DNA of 64,000 nucleotides, taken from assembly GCF_000482465.1 (NCBI RefSeq), contig NZ_KI519422.1, forward strand, positions 186,001 to 250,000, given 5' to 3'. The translations under genes were made by a program, and so were the position numbers. This DNA comes from Runella limosa DSM 17973. GTDB lineage: Bacteria > Bacteroidota > Bacteroidia > Cytophagales > Spirosomataceae. Shown here one piece after another: positions 26,892-34,884 of the stretch (position 1 is its first letter; each line of letters starts with the position of its first letter). The notes beneath the pieces are model-generated. The model was not told the DNA's origin and searched no databases. It saw only the letters and a list, made by a program, of their open reading frames with translations.

Positions 26892-27755
26892 ATGAAAACA
26901 TTTTCTTTTTGTACGATTCATTTTGTGAAAGTTACTAGCAAGCGCTGGCGAATTTTCTTCTTTCTCTTATTGGCGGGCTGGGCACAGACTACTTTTGCTC
27001 AAATCGATTCGGTTATGATTCCTGACCCCGATGAGTACGATTGGAGTAGCCATCTTTATTTAGGAGCCCCTTTTATCAATAATAGCATCGGGAGTTATAC
27101 GCATCTAAGAAACTCGCTTAATCAACAAGGGCTTGGCTTTGCTCGATTACAAGGTAATTCTATGGCGTCGTATGGGTTTGGTATTCAAAAACGACGTGTT
27201 AAAATTGGGCTGGATGTAGTGTATGGGCTCGCTAACTCCAAAACCGACAAAAATACGGCCACTAAATCGCGCCTAGGATTTCAAGCATTTAGCGTGACAC
27301 TTGGATACGGCCTAATTTTGCGACGTAATCGGCAGTGGTTTGTCAATGTGGGGATTGGTTCTCAAGAAACGAGAGTAAATATTTACAAAACGGGGGCAAC
27401 TACGCCGTCGGTTTCGTTTGACGATTTGCTCACTTCCCCAATGGTAGGGCAGTCTCCAACGCTGCTGCATAAAAACACCTTTCTCGAACTTTCCGTAGAA
27501 CACATGTTTCGTCCCAAACGCCCCATTTCGTTTAGCCCCGTCGTAAAATTTGGATACAGATACGGGACAAAACCAACGAGTTGGGGAACAGATGCCAATC
27601 TGTCGTTCCAAAATGCACCCTCGGATAGGCTAAACCAGTTTTTTATTCAAAGTATTTTTGTGGTTAGTAACAATCATAAAAAACGGACACACGCTGAAAA
27701 AGAAGCGCGTCGTAAGCGTAGAGAAGCAAATACATGGGGACTTAATCCGCAATAA
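26892..27755 (+). CDS. Outer-membrane-type beta-barrel-like protein, 287 aa
   Basis: A signal peptide ends near ATTFAQ (about residue 37; an unusually long N-region precedes it). The mature part has alternating amphipathic strands (ASYGFGIQKRRVKIGLDVVYGL, FSVTLGYGLIL, WFVNVGIGSQETRV, FSPVVKFGYRYG) typical of small outer-membrane barrels. The last ~25 residues are basic (KKRTHAEKEARRKRRE), which is odd for a barrel end. It is the first gene of a likely operon with the DUF2846-like gene (5-bp gap) and a histidine kinase. Confidence 0.72.
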   Translation: MKTFSFCTIHFVKVTSKRWRIFFFLLLAGWAQTTFAQIDSVMIPDPDEYDWSSHLYLGAPFINNSIGSYTHLRNSLNQQGLGFARLQGNSMASYGFGIQKRRVKIGLDVVYGLANSKTDKNTATKSRLGFQAFSVTLGYGLILRRNRQWFVNVGIGSQETRVNIYKTGATTPSVSFDDLLTSPMVGQSPTLLHKNTFLELSVEHMFRPKRPISFSPVVKFGYRYGTKPTSWGTDANLSFQNAPSDRLNQFFIQSIFVVSNNHKKRTHAEKEARRKRREANTWGLNPQ

Positions 27756-27760
27756 AGGCC

Positions 27761-28177
27761 ATGAAAAACGCACTGATGGTTGGATTGTGGATGATGTTTG
27801 CCACTGCAACCGAAGAATTGAATGAATCGGGCGAACGAGGAACGTTGGTTTTGTACCGAAGAAAGGACTACTTTTCCTCTGATTTTACCCTCAAAATCAA
27901 TAACCAAGAGGTAAGCCAAAAATTTAGCAACAATGAGTACATACGCGTTGACGTACCCGCTGGAAGGCTAAAAATAGAAACGGAGGGTGGGTTTATTACC
28001 CAAAAACAAAATATGGCGTTCAGTGTTTTGCCCAACGAAACCTTGTATCTCAAAGGCATTGTAGATTATGATTACCTTAGCAACGCCTTGTACTTTAAGC
28101 GGACAGATGCTGAACAAGCCACCCGCGAAATGTCAAAAACAAAACTAGACGAAACCGCCCTCCGCCGAATAGAATGA
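27761..28177 (+). CDS. DUF2846-like small protein, 138 aa
   Basis: A short hydrophobic start (NALMVGLWMMFATA) is followed by a beta-rich domain: GTLVLYRRKDYFSSDF, LKINNQEVSQKF, YIRVDVPAGRLKIETEG, ETLYLKGIVDYDYL. This strand order resembles DUF2846 (cargo-less Ig-like periplasmic domain); the assignment is from pattern only. The stop overlaps the kinase start by ATGA, so it is translationally coupled to the sensor kinase and may be an accessory sensor or target. Confidence 0.7.
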   Translation: MKNALMVGLWMMFATATEELNESGERGTLVLYRRKDYFSSDFTLKINNQEVSQKFSNNEYIRVDVPAGRLKIETEGGFITQKQNMAFSVLPNETLYLKGIVDYDYLSNALYFKRTDAEQATREMSKTKLDETALRRIE

Positions 28178-29199
28178 AATTTCGCTCGTTTTTTTATAGC
28201 CCATGGCTGTTTGGATTTGTAGTTGCCTTGGTTGGAGGCTACATCGGTTGGTTGTTGACCGAAAGTCTCCAGTTACAGTTTGGCGATGAGGAGCAAGGTG
28301 TAGGTGGTTTTTTTAGGTTTTTGTTGAGTTATGTACTACTGGTTGTGCTGGTTTTGTCATTGAGTTGGCTCAATTTTCGTGGCCCTTTTCGTTGGTGGTT
28401 GCTTTCGGATAAAAAATGGACGTACTGGACGTGGCTGGTACTGCTGACATGGCTGACATTTGAAGGATTACAGTTTCGGCAAGGCTACGAGCAAGAGTTT
28501 GTGGATGAAAATGTACTCGTTACCTTGGTATTTGTAGGGGTTGTGATTGGTTTTGGGTACGTGGCCGATGCGTTTCGAGTTCGACGCGAACAGTTGGTAC
28601 TTCAACAACAAAAAACGGAGGCAGAACTGCGGGCGTTAAAATCGCAAATCAATCCCCATTTTTTATTCAATGCCCTCAATACGATTTACAACGAAGCAGA
28701 TGCTGCCCAAAATGATAAAGTATCGGAGCTGGTGCAGCAACTGGCGGGTATCATGCGCTTTACCTTGCAAGAAACCCAAAAAGACTTTACGAGTGTCGAA
28801 CGAGAAATCGAATTTTTAGAAAAATACCTAGCGCTCCAGCAAGCACGGCTACCCAAGCGAAAGGAGTTGCGGATAGATGTGGTGATTGAATACGACGGGC
28901 AACCTGCGCGCATTGCCCCGTTGTTGTTGATTCCCTTTGTGGAAAATGCGTTTCAGTACGGTGTTAGTTTGCAGCAAGATAGTTTTATTGAACTAAAGCT
29001 AACGATTGAGGGAGGGCAGTTGTCGTTTTGGGTTCGAAATAGCATTTCGCCTCAAGCAGCGCAGAAACAAGGACACGGAACAGGAATCAAAAACGTACAG
29101 CAGCGTTTAGAACTGATTTATCCTAATCGTTATCAATTATCTGTAGCGACTAGCGAAGGTATATTTGATGTTTTGTTAGGGATAAAGCTTAAAATGTGA
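28174..29199 (+). CDS. LytS/YehU-type sensor histidine kinase
   Basis: A 341-residue protein with four predicted membrane segments (about 11-29, 47-68, 82-98, 115-131) and a His_kinase domain: LKSQINPHFLFNALN with phospho-acceptor His162, then a HATPase_c-type end with VENAFQYG (N box) and GTGIKNVQQRL (G box). The sensor part is only the membrane bundle. It is coupled to the DUF2846-like gene by ATGA overlap. The cognate regulator follows 274 bp downstream with its own predicted promoter. Confidence 0.93.
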   Translation: MKFRSFFYSPWLFGFVVALVGGYIGWLLTESLQLQFGDEEQGVGGFFRFLLSYVLLVVLVLSLSWLNFRGPFRWWLLSDKKWTYWTWLVLLTWLTFEGLQFRQGYEQEFVDENVLVTLVFVGVVIGFGYVADAFRVRREQLVLQQQKTEAELRALKSQINPHFLFNALNTIYNEADAAQNDKVSELVQQLAGIMRFTLQETQKDFTSVEREIEFLEKYLALQQARLPKRKELRIDVVIEYDGQPARIAPLLLIPFVENAFQYGVSLQQDSFIELKLTIEGGQLSFWVRNSISPQAAQKQGHGTGIKNVQQRLELIYPNRYQLSVATSEGIFDVLLGIKLKM

Positions 29200-29336
29200 A
29201 AAATAGCCGCCCGATGGGGCTTCGTTTCAGGTCTGATTTATTCTTACTACTAAGATGTAGCTATCCTCTGGAGCAATAAATTAATGCGTTCAACCTGGAG
29301 TATATGTAGGTGAGTGAAATAAAGCTAAAATTGTTG

Positions 29337-29344
29337 TAAATTTG
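29337..29344 (+). promoter_or_regulatory. Predicted -7 element for the LytTR regulator gene
   Basis: TAAATTTG, an exact TAnnTTTG, lies 129 bp before the ATG at 29474, with no good -33. The 274-bp gap contains no other supported gene. Confidence 0.45.
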
Positions 29345-29473
29345 TTTATGAGTCAAAACAGAACAAACGTAATGGAAACAAATCAAAAGCCCCTTTCCGA
29401 CCGACCCCCTATCTTTTCGGGGATACTTCATTGTATGCCAACTTCGTGTATGAGTTAGTTATCCCCAAATAAA

Positions 29474-30151
29474 ATGATTGCTATTGCTCTTGACGACGAA
29501 CCAGCCGCTTTACAAGTTTTGCGGCGTCATGCGGAAAAAGTGCCTTTTGTAGAACTCAAGCAGACGTTTGAAAGTGCGGCGGAAGCATTAAGATATTTGC
29601 ACCAGAACCCCGTCGATTTGCTGTTTTTGGACGTACAAATGCCCGATATGTTGGGAACTGATTTTGCTCGACTTCTAAAAAATACCTCAACCCAAGTGGT
29701 CTTTGTCACAGCTTACGCAGACTACGCCGTAGAAGGGTTTGAACTGCAAGTCCTTGATTATCTGCTTAAACCTGTGGAGTTTGGGCGTTTTCTTCAGGCG
29801 TGTAATCGAGCGTTGGGGCAGCAAGCCAAGCAAATTGGCGAAGCATCAAGTTTGTTTGTAAAAGATGGGTACGATTGGGTACGCGTCCATCTCGATGAAA
29901 TATTGTACATTCAATCAGACACCAATTTGCTTTTTATTCACGAGCGCAACCGCAAAGTAACGACTCGAATGACCCTCAACGAAATGATGGGACAACTGCC
30001 CTCTGACAAGTTTTTACGGATTCACAAATCCTACATTGTAGCGTTGAAATCCATTCAGAAGCTCGAACGCCATCAAGTGACTGTTGGAAGCGTCGCCATC
30101 CCCTTAGCAGGAACCTACAAAACTGAACTAGAGGAACGGCTATTGAGGTGA
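29474..30151 (+). CDS. LytTR-family response regulator
   Basis: A 225-residue protein. The receiver domain at 1-115 has acidic pocket DDEP (7-10), phospho-acceptor Asp53 (LFLDVQMPD), VTAYADYA and Lys in YLLKPVEF. The LytTR DNA-binding domain spans about 130-225 (LYIQSDTNLLFIH, FLRIHKSYIVAL). It pairs with the upstream LytS-type kinase. The usual targets are genes with direct-repeat LytTR sites; I could not identify one here. It ends 2 bp from the convergent photolyase stop. Confidence 0.94.
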   Translation: MIAIALDDEPAALQVLRRHAEKVPFVELKQTFESAAEALRYLHQNPVDLLFLDVQMPDMLGTDFARLLKNTSTQVVFVTAYADYAVEGFELQVLDYLLKPVEFGRFLQACNRALGQQAKQIGEASSLFVKDGYDWVRVHLDEILYIQSDTNLLFIHERNRKVTTRMTLNEMMGQLPSDKFLRIHKSYIVALKSIQKLERHQVTVGSVAIPLAGTYKTELEERLLR

Positions 30152-30153
30152 AT

Positions 30154-31461
30154 TTACTGTTTCAACGCCTTCTGATAGGTTGCCAAGCAGCGCTCACGGG
30201 CGGCGGCATGATCCACAATCGGCTTGGGATAGTCAAAGCTGTTTATTTCGGGAACCCATTTTTTGATATAAACCAGTTGGGGGTCGAATTTCTGCGTTTG
30301 AGACGTAGGGTTAAAGATTCTGAAATAAGGAGCTGCATCTGTCCCTGACCCCGAAGCCCATTGCCAGCCACCATTGTTGGCCGAAAGGTCAAAATCAAGC
30401 AGTTTTTGGGCAAAATACGCTTCGCCCCAGCGCCAGTCGATGAGTAGATGTTTGGTCAAAAAGCTAGCCACCACCATCCTGACGCGGTTGTGCATAAAAC
30501 CCGTCGCGTTGAGTTCGCGCATTCCTGCATCTACAATCGGGTAACCCGTACGGCCTTCGCACCATTTTTTAAATTGCGCTTCGTCGTTACGCCATTCGAT
30601 GCGGTCATAATCCGCTCGAAACGCTTTACCTTCACCCACGTGCGGAAAATGCCAGAGAATTTGCATGTAGAAATCTCGCCAAATGAGTTCGTTCAGAAAC
30701 GTTTCGCTGAGGTCTTTGGTATGACGTGCCAGTTCGCGAATTGAAATAGTACCAAATCGTAAGTGTACACTTAAACGCGAAGTACCCTGAATCGAAGGAG
30801 TATCACGTCGTTCTTTGTAGTTTTTAACCAATTCATCCCTAACTGATTTTCCTGGGAAAGGCTGGCCAATGGGTTCAAATCCAATCTCTGCTAAAGTAGG
30901 AAGTGGAAGCGGAGAAGTGGGGAGAAAATGTTGGTAATACTTTTCGGCAGGGTACGATTTTAGGTAGAAAGAATTTAGCTTTTCTTTCCACTTGCGGCTG
31001 TAAGGAGTAAACACCGTGTAGGGTGTTCCTGCGCCGCTTAGTACTTCGTTTTTCTCAAAAATACACTGGTCTTTGTAGGTATAAAAAGCAATTCCGCGCG
31101 CATTGAGCCATTCGCCGATAGCTTTGTCGCGACGAATCGCAGTGGGTTCGTAGTCATGGTTGGTATAAACTTCGGCTACGTTGTAGGTGCGGGTGAGTTC
31201 TTCCCAGCAAGCCGCCGATGAACCGTGTTTTACCACCAACGTTGTACCCATTTGAGTCAACTGAGCTTGTAATTCTTGCAATGCGAGGTGAATGAACTCC
31301 ACTCGTCGGTCACGTTTGTCTTCGAGCTTGTCTAAGATGTCGGTATCAAAAAGAAAAACAGGAAGCACAGGGTTTCCCGACTTGAGGGCGTGATACAAAG
31401 CAGCATTGTCGTGCAGGCGCAAATCGCGGCGAAACCAAAACAACGTAATCGGTTGACTCAT
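30154..31461 (-). CDS. phr: Deoxyribodipyrimidine photolyase
   Basis: A 435-residue class I photolyase/cryptochrome. The N-terminal antenna domain starts TLFWFRRDLRLHDN; the FAD-binding domain includes GTSRLSVHLRFGTIS, ELIWRDFYMQIL, GRTGYPIVDAGMREL, MHNRVRMVVASFL and GGWQWASGSGTDAAPYFRIFNP. The electron-transfer Trp residues of the FAD domain appear present. It repairs UV cyclobutane dimers with blue light; a cryptochrome role cannot be excluded. A terminator-like hairpin with its T-run abuts the ATG. Confidence 0.95.
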   Translation of the reverse strand: MSQPITLFWFRRDLRLHDNAALYHALKSGNPVLPVFLFDTDILDKLEDKRDRRVEFIHLALQELQAQLTQMGTTLVVKHGSSAACWEELTRTYNVAEVYTNHDYEPTAIRRDKAIGEWLNARGIAFYTYKDQCIFEKNEVLSGAGTPYTVFTPYSRKWKEKLNSFYLKSYPAEKYYQHFLPTSPLPLPTLAEIGFEPIGQPFPGKSVRDELVKNYKERRDTPSIQGTSRLSVHLRFGTISIRELARHTKDLSETFLNELIWRDFYMQILWHFPHVGEGKAFRADYDRIEWRNDEAQFKKWCEGRTGYPIVDAGMRELNATGFMHNRVRMVVASFLTKHLLIDWRWGEAYFAQKLLDFDLSANNGGWQWASGSGTDAAPYFRIFNPTSQTQKFDPQLVYIKKWVPEINSFDYPKPIVDHAAARERCLATYQKALKQ

Positions 31462-31496
31462 AAAAAAGCGTAGTGTTTTGAGAACAACTACGCTTT
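31462..31496 (-). terminator. Terminator-like hairpin abutting the photolyase start codon
   Basis: On the minus strand AAAGCGTAGT (31487-31496) pairs with ACTACGCTTT (31465-31474) over 10 bp with a 12-nt loop, and a T6 run ends directly at the photolyase ATG (31461). It could end upstream transcription or act as an attenuator that hides the translation start. Confidence 0.65.
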
Positions 31497-31522
31497 GGGA
31501 AAGATTGTTTTTTTGTAAAAGT

Positions 31523-31570
31523 AAAGTCGGAGACTTTGTCCCGTTTTCGCCCCGAGTTTAACTCGGGGCG
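31523..31570. repeat. Hairpins between the deacetylase and photolyase genes
   Basis: CGCCCCGAGT (31548-31557) pairs with ACTCGGGGCG (31561-31570) with a TTA loop. AAAGTC/GACTTT pairs at 31523-31537, followed on the minus strand by a T-rich stretch. They begin 10 bp after the deacetylase stop and probably form its terminator. Confidence 0.6.
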
Positions 31571-31579
31571 AGCTGCGTG

Positions 31580-32575
31580 TTATTTCACTTTCTTGCGACG
31601 CTCGTACATTTCACGCCAAGTGGTGAGGACAATTCCTTCTTTGTCCAGAAAAGTTTTCAATTCTGGGTCGAGCATGGCCCAGAAATCGCCATAACGTGTA
31701 GGCCAAGAATCGGTGATTTCTTTGAAATTATCGCTCGGCGCTGCGCAGTGCATAATTACCATGGTGATGCCAGGTTTCGCCTCTTTGAGGAGTTCGATGT
31801 ACTTCTGGGTTTTCATTTTGCGCAAATTTTCTTCCGTATTAGCAGTTCCTGCGGGCAATTTCCAACCGTAGGTGTCGGCAAACAAGTCGTCCAATACAGG
31901 TAAGCCAGCGCCCCATAGTATTTTACCTACTTGCTGAAATTGCTGAATTTCTTGCGCTGGGCTGTTGCGTTCTTTCGCGATGAGGGTAGCATGACCGCCA
32001 GGCAACATGACAGGAATTTTTTCTTGAATACCTACCTTAACATAGCGCTCCGTAAAAGCAGGTGAACCAAACAACGTCCCCATGTGGGAGTCGATGTGTG
32101 AAGGTTCGACACCAAAACTCCGAAAACGTGCAATTTGTGCCCGAATTTCAGTTTCTACTTCATCGGCGGAGGCGTGTTTTACGACATCTCCGACGTTCGA
32201 CCACATTGCCCCTTCTTTATCAACTAACCCAGGTACTTTTTCTCGCCCCGAAATCGGAAACCAGCGGTAGCCTTTCCACTCCGAGGTGAGCGTGAGGTGA
32301 ACGCCCGCATCGGTCGTTGGGTGTTGTTGGAGGTATTTCATGTAGGCAGGTACCCATCCACAAGGCATCATCACACTGGTAGAGTTGGCCACCCCTTTTT
32401 CCATGGCAATGATGGTGCCTTGGTTGGCCTCGTACGACATCCCTGCGTCGTCGATGTGGAATAGAATGATTTTTTTGCCTTTGGGGTAGCCCAATTTCTC
32501 GGCATACGTTTCTTGGGCTTGGCTAGGGTGGTAGAGGAAAGAAATAAGCGCAGCAACAAAAAAAAGCTGTTTCAT
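31580..32575 (-). CDS. Secreted ChbG/YdjC-like carbohydrate deacetylase
   Basis: A 331-residue protein with a signal peptide (FFVAALISFLYHPSQAQ). The YdjC-like fold is shown by KIILFHIDDAGMSYEANQG (metal-binding Asp pair), GVHLTLTSEW (His) and PSHIDSHMGT (two His), ending with ITMVIMHCAAPSDN. YdjC/ChbG enzymes remove acetyl groups from short amino-sugar oligosaccharides such as diacetylchitobiose; the secreted location suggests action on external or periplasmic sugars. The substrate is not proven. It is divergent from the serine hydrolase gene. Confidence 0.88.
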   Translation of the reverse strand: MKQLFFVAALISFLYHPSQAQETYAEKLGYPKGKKIILFHIDDAGMSYEANQGTIIAMEKGVANSTSVMMPCGWVPAYMKYLQQHPTTDAGVHLTLTSEWKGYRWFPISGREKVPGLVDKEGAMWSNVGDVVKHASADEVETEIRAQIARFRSFGVEPSHIDSHMGTLFGSPAFTERYVKVGIQEKIPVMLPGGHATLIAKERNSPAQEIQQFQQVGKILWGAGLPVLDDLFADTYGWKLPAGTANTEENLRKMKTQKYIELLKEAKPGITMVIMHCAAPSDNFKEITDSWPTRYGDFWAMLDPELKTFLDKEGIVLTTWREMYERRKKVK

Positions 32576-32589
32576 GGACTCGCAACGGT

Positions 32590-32597
32590 TATATTTG
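32590..32597 (+). promoter_or_regulatory. Predicted -7 element for the serine hydrolase gene
   Basis: TATATTTG, an exact TAnnTTTG, 78 bp before the ATG at 32676. The -33 is unclear. Confidence 0.4.
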
Positions 32598-32613
32598 TTT
32601 GTATAAAGTCTTG

Positions 32614-32621
32614 CAAAGGTA
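32614..32621 (-). promoter_or_regulatory. Predicted -7 element for the deacetylase gene
   Basis: On the minus strand TACCTTTG, an exact TAnnTTTG, 38 bp before the ATG at 32575. It lies 16 bp from the opposite-strand -7 at 32590, so the two promoters interleave. Confidence 0.5.
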
Positions 32622-32675
32622 AACCATACCCAATCAAGCCTTGGAGGGAAGTCCTTCTACTTACTTAACATTCAG

Positions 32676-33836
32676 ATGAAAAGACTATTACGCAAGTCAG
32701 TTTTTGGTTTAGGAGGCCTGTTGTTGGCAGGTACGGCACTTACGTACGCCCCGCCTTTGGTGCATATTCGTAATTATGTAGAGCGGGGAGCGGTCGATAT
32801 TTTGGATTACAAAAAACATCCCGTTAGGCAGGTGTTGGCGTCGGCGCGACCCGAGCCTTGGCCGCTGGATTCCAATTTTAACAAAGCCAAGATTTCTCAA
32901 AACCTCATTGATACCCTCGAAAAATACGAAACTACGGCTTTTTTGGTCTTTAAAGACGGAAAACTCAAATACGAGCATTATTGGGAAGGCTATGATACCA
33001 AAACGCTAAGTCAGTCGTTTTCGGCGGCTAAAAGTGTCATTTCAATGCTCGTAGGGATTGCGCTCAACGAAAACAAAATCAAAAGCTTGGATGAGCCTAT
33101 TTCGCATTATATAGGTTCATTTTCGGAGGGAGAAAAAAAGAAAATCACGATTCGGCACTGCCTGACGATGAGCTCGGGGCTCGATTGGCACGAAAAAGAC
33201 CGTGGGGTATTTAGCAACAATGCCTATGGCTACTACGGCGAAGATATTGCCAAAGTTATCGACAATCTCACTGTAGAAAAGCCCGTTGGAAAGGAGTTTG
33301 AATACCGCAGTGGCGATACCCAAATCTTGGGTTTGGTGCTGGAAAAAGCCTATAATAAGAAAATCTCGGACTTGGTCTCTGAAAAAATCTTTCAGCGGAT
33401 TGGTTCCGAAACCGATGCCCTCTGGATGTTGGATAAACCCAAAGGCCGCGAAAAATCCTTTTGTTGTTTTGCTCCTACCGCCCGCGACTATGCTCGTTTT
33501 GGACACTTGATGCTTTGGAAAGGAGCATGGGGGCAGCAGCGGATTGTATCCGAAAAGTACATGAATCAAGCACTTAGCCCTGCTACAAACTTACTTGACC
33601 CCAAAACAAACGCCCCGCTTCAGGTGTATGGATTTCAGTTTTGGATTCAGCCTTATAAAAACCTCCAAACGGTGAGTATGCGTGGGCTGTTGGGGCAATT
33701 AGTTTGGGCGATTCCTTCGGAGAATGCGGTGGTGGTACGTTTGGGTCACAAAGAGTCACCAGCGAAAGTAGGCCTGTATTTCCGTCAAGATTCAGAAGCT
33801 TATTTGGCGGCGGCGTTGGAGGTTCTTAGGCAGTAA
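32676..33836 (+). CDS. Membrane-anchored serine hydrolase (beta-lactamase/PBP-like)
   Basis: A 386-residue protein with one N-terminal membrane segment (about 8-26). The class C beta-lactamase fold is seen from the SxxK motif SAAK (Ser116, Lys119), HCLTMSSGLDW, and a YxS motif in FEYRSGD. The C-terminal (H/K)TG-type box is not clear. Such proteins are often D-alanyl carboxypeptidases or esterases rather than true beta-lactamases. Divergent from the deacetylase gene. Confidence 0.88.
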   Translation: MKRLLRKSVFGLGGLLLAGTALTYAPPLVHIRNYVERGAVDILDYKKHPVRQVLASARPEPWPLDSNFNKAKISQNLIDTLEKYETTAFLVFKDGKLKYEHYWEGYDTKTLSQSFSAAKSVISMLVGIALNENKIKSLDEPISHYIGSFSEGEKKKITIRHCLTMSSGLDWHEKDRGVFSNNAYGYYGEDIAKVIDNLTVEKPVGKEFEYRSGDTQILGLVLEKAYNKKISDLVSEKIFQRIGSETDALWMLDKPKGREKSFCCFAPTARDYARFGHLMLWKGAWGQQRIVSEKYMNQALSPATNLLDPKTNAPLQVYGFQFWIQPYKNLQTVSMRGLLGQLVWAIPSENAVVVRLGHKESPAKVGLYFRQDSEAYLAAALEVLRQ

Positions 33837-33943
33837 GAAGGGAAGGGACTGCCATTTATCCTATCAAATCACCAAACATCCACAAGTAGTTGAATAATCG
33901 GGCATAAAGACTGTATTTTTCGGTATAATCTTCTACCAAAAAC

Positions 33944-34870
33944 ATGTCTCACATTCTCGAAGCGCATGACATTGTCAAGCAATATGCTACCCATCGCGCC
34001 CTCGACGGCGTTAGTCTTAGTGTTCCCAAAGGATGTATTTTTGGGTTACTTGGCCCCAACGGAGCGGGAAAAACATCGCTGATTCGTATCATTACCCAAA
34101 TCTCAGCCCCCGACGAGGGTTATGTGTTATTTGATGGCCAGCGCCTTCAGCCCAACCACATTCAGGATATTGGTTACTTACCCGAAGAACGTGGTTTATA
34201 CAAAAAAATGAAAGTAGGCGAGCAGCTACTCTATTTGGCACAACTCAAAGGTTTGTCGGAGCGCGAAGCCATGGACAAGCTGAAGGTTTGGATAAAAAAG
34301 TTTGACATCAAAACTTGGTGGACAAAAAGCATTGAAGACCTCTCTAAGGGAATGCAGCAAAAGGTACAATTTGTGGCTACGGTGATGCACGAGCCTAAAC
34401 TGATTATCCTTGATGAACCTTTTTCGGGTTTTGACCCCATCAATGCTAACCTCATCAAAGACGAAATTTTGGAGCTCCGCCAACGTGGTACGACAATCAT
34501 TTTTTCGACCCACAGAATGGAATCCGTAGAAGAGCTCTGTGACCACATTGCACTCGTCAATAAATCGAGGATTATTTTGAATGGCAGTAAAAAGGAAATT
34601 AAAAACCAGTTCAAAGAAAATAGCTACTCGGTGAGTTTCCATGGTGAGTTAGGTGATTTACCTCCTGATTTTGAGTTGATTACTACAAAAGATTCGGGGG
34701 AAAGCTTGCAACAAGCTACCATTCGTATTGTGGGCGATGCTACCGTAAACCAGTTGGTTGGCAACCTCATTAATCAAGTGGAGTTGGTTTCTTTCCACGA
34801 AAATATTCCTTCTTTCAACGACATTTTCATCAAAGCCGTAGGTAGCGACGCTCCCGACGAATCAAAATAA
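33944..34870 (+). CDS. ABC transporter ATP-binding protein (NatA-like)
   Basis: A 308-residue protein: Walker A GPNGAGKTS (37-45), signature LSKGMQQK, Walker B LIILDEPFSGFDP, switch His in FSTHRM, and a DUF4162-type C-terminal extension (residues ~215-308). It forms an exporter with the ABC-2 permease 14 bp downstream. The pair resembles NatAB-type exporters; the cargo is unknown. Confidence 0.93.
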   Translation: MSHILEAHDIVKQYATHRALDGVSLSVPKGCIFGLLGPNGAGKTSLIRIITQISAPDEGYVLFDGQRLQPNHIQDIGYLPEERGLYKKMKVGEQLLYLAQLKGLSEREAMDKLKVWIKKFDIKTWWTKSIEDLSKGMQQKVQFVATVMHEPKLIILDEPFSGFDPINANLIKDEILELRQRGTTIIFSTHRMESVEELCDHIALVNKSRIILNGSKKEIKNQFKENSYSVSFHGELGDLPPDFELITTKDSGESLQQATIRIVGDATVNQLVGNLINQVELVSFHENIPSFNDIFIKAVGSDAPDESK

Positions 34871-34884
34871 TTTAGAACAATACT

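Noticed and set aside
29348-29458. 36-codon ORF in the gap between the histidine kinase and LytTR genes
   Set aside because: It starts 4 bp after the predicted -7 element, upstream of the expected transcript start, and its product has no recognisable feature.
32676-33836. Calling the serine hydrolase a true beta-lactamase (antibiotic resistance)
   Set aside because: SxxK and YxS motifs are shared by many carboxypeptidases and esterases; the protein is membrane anchored and lacks a clear KTG box, so a resistance role is not supported.
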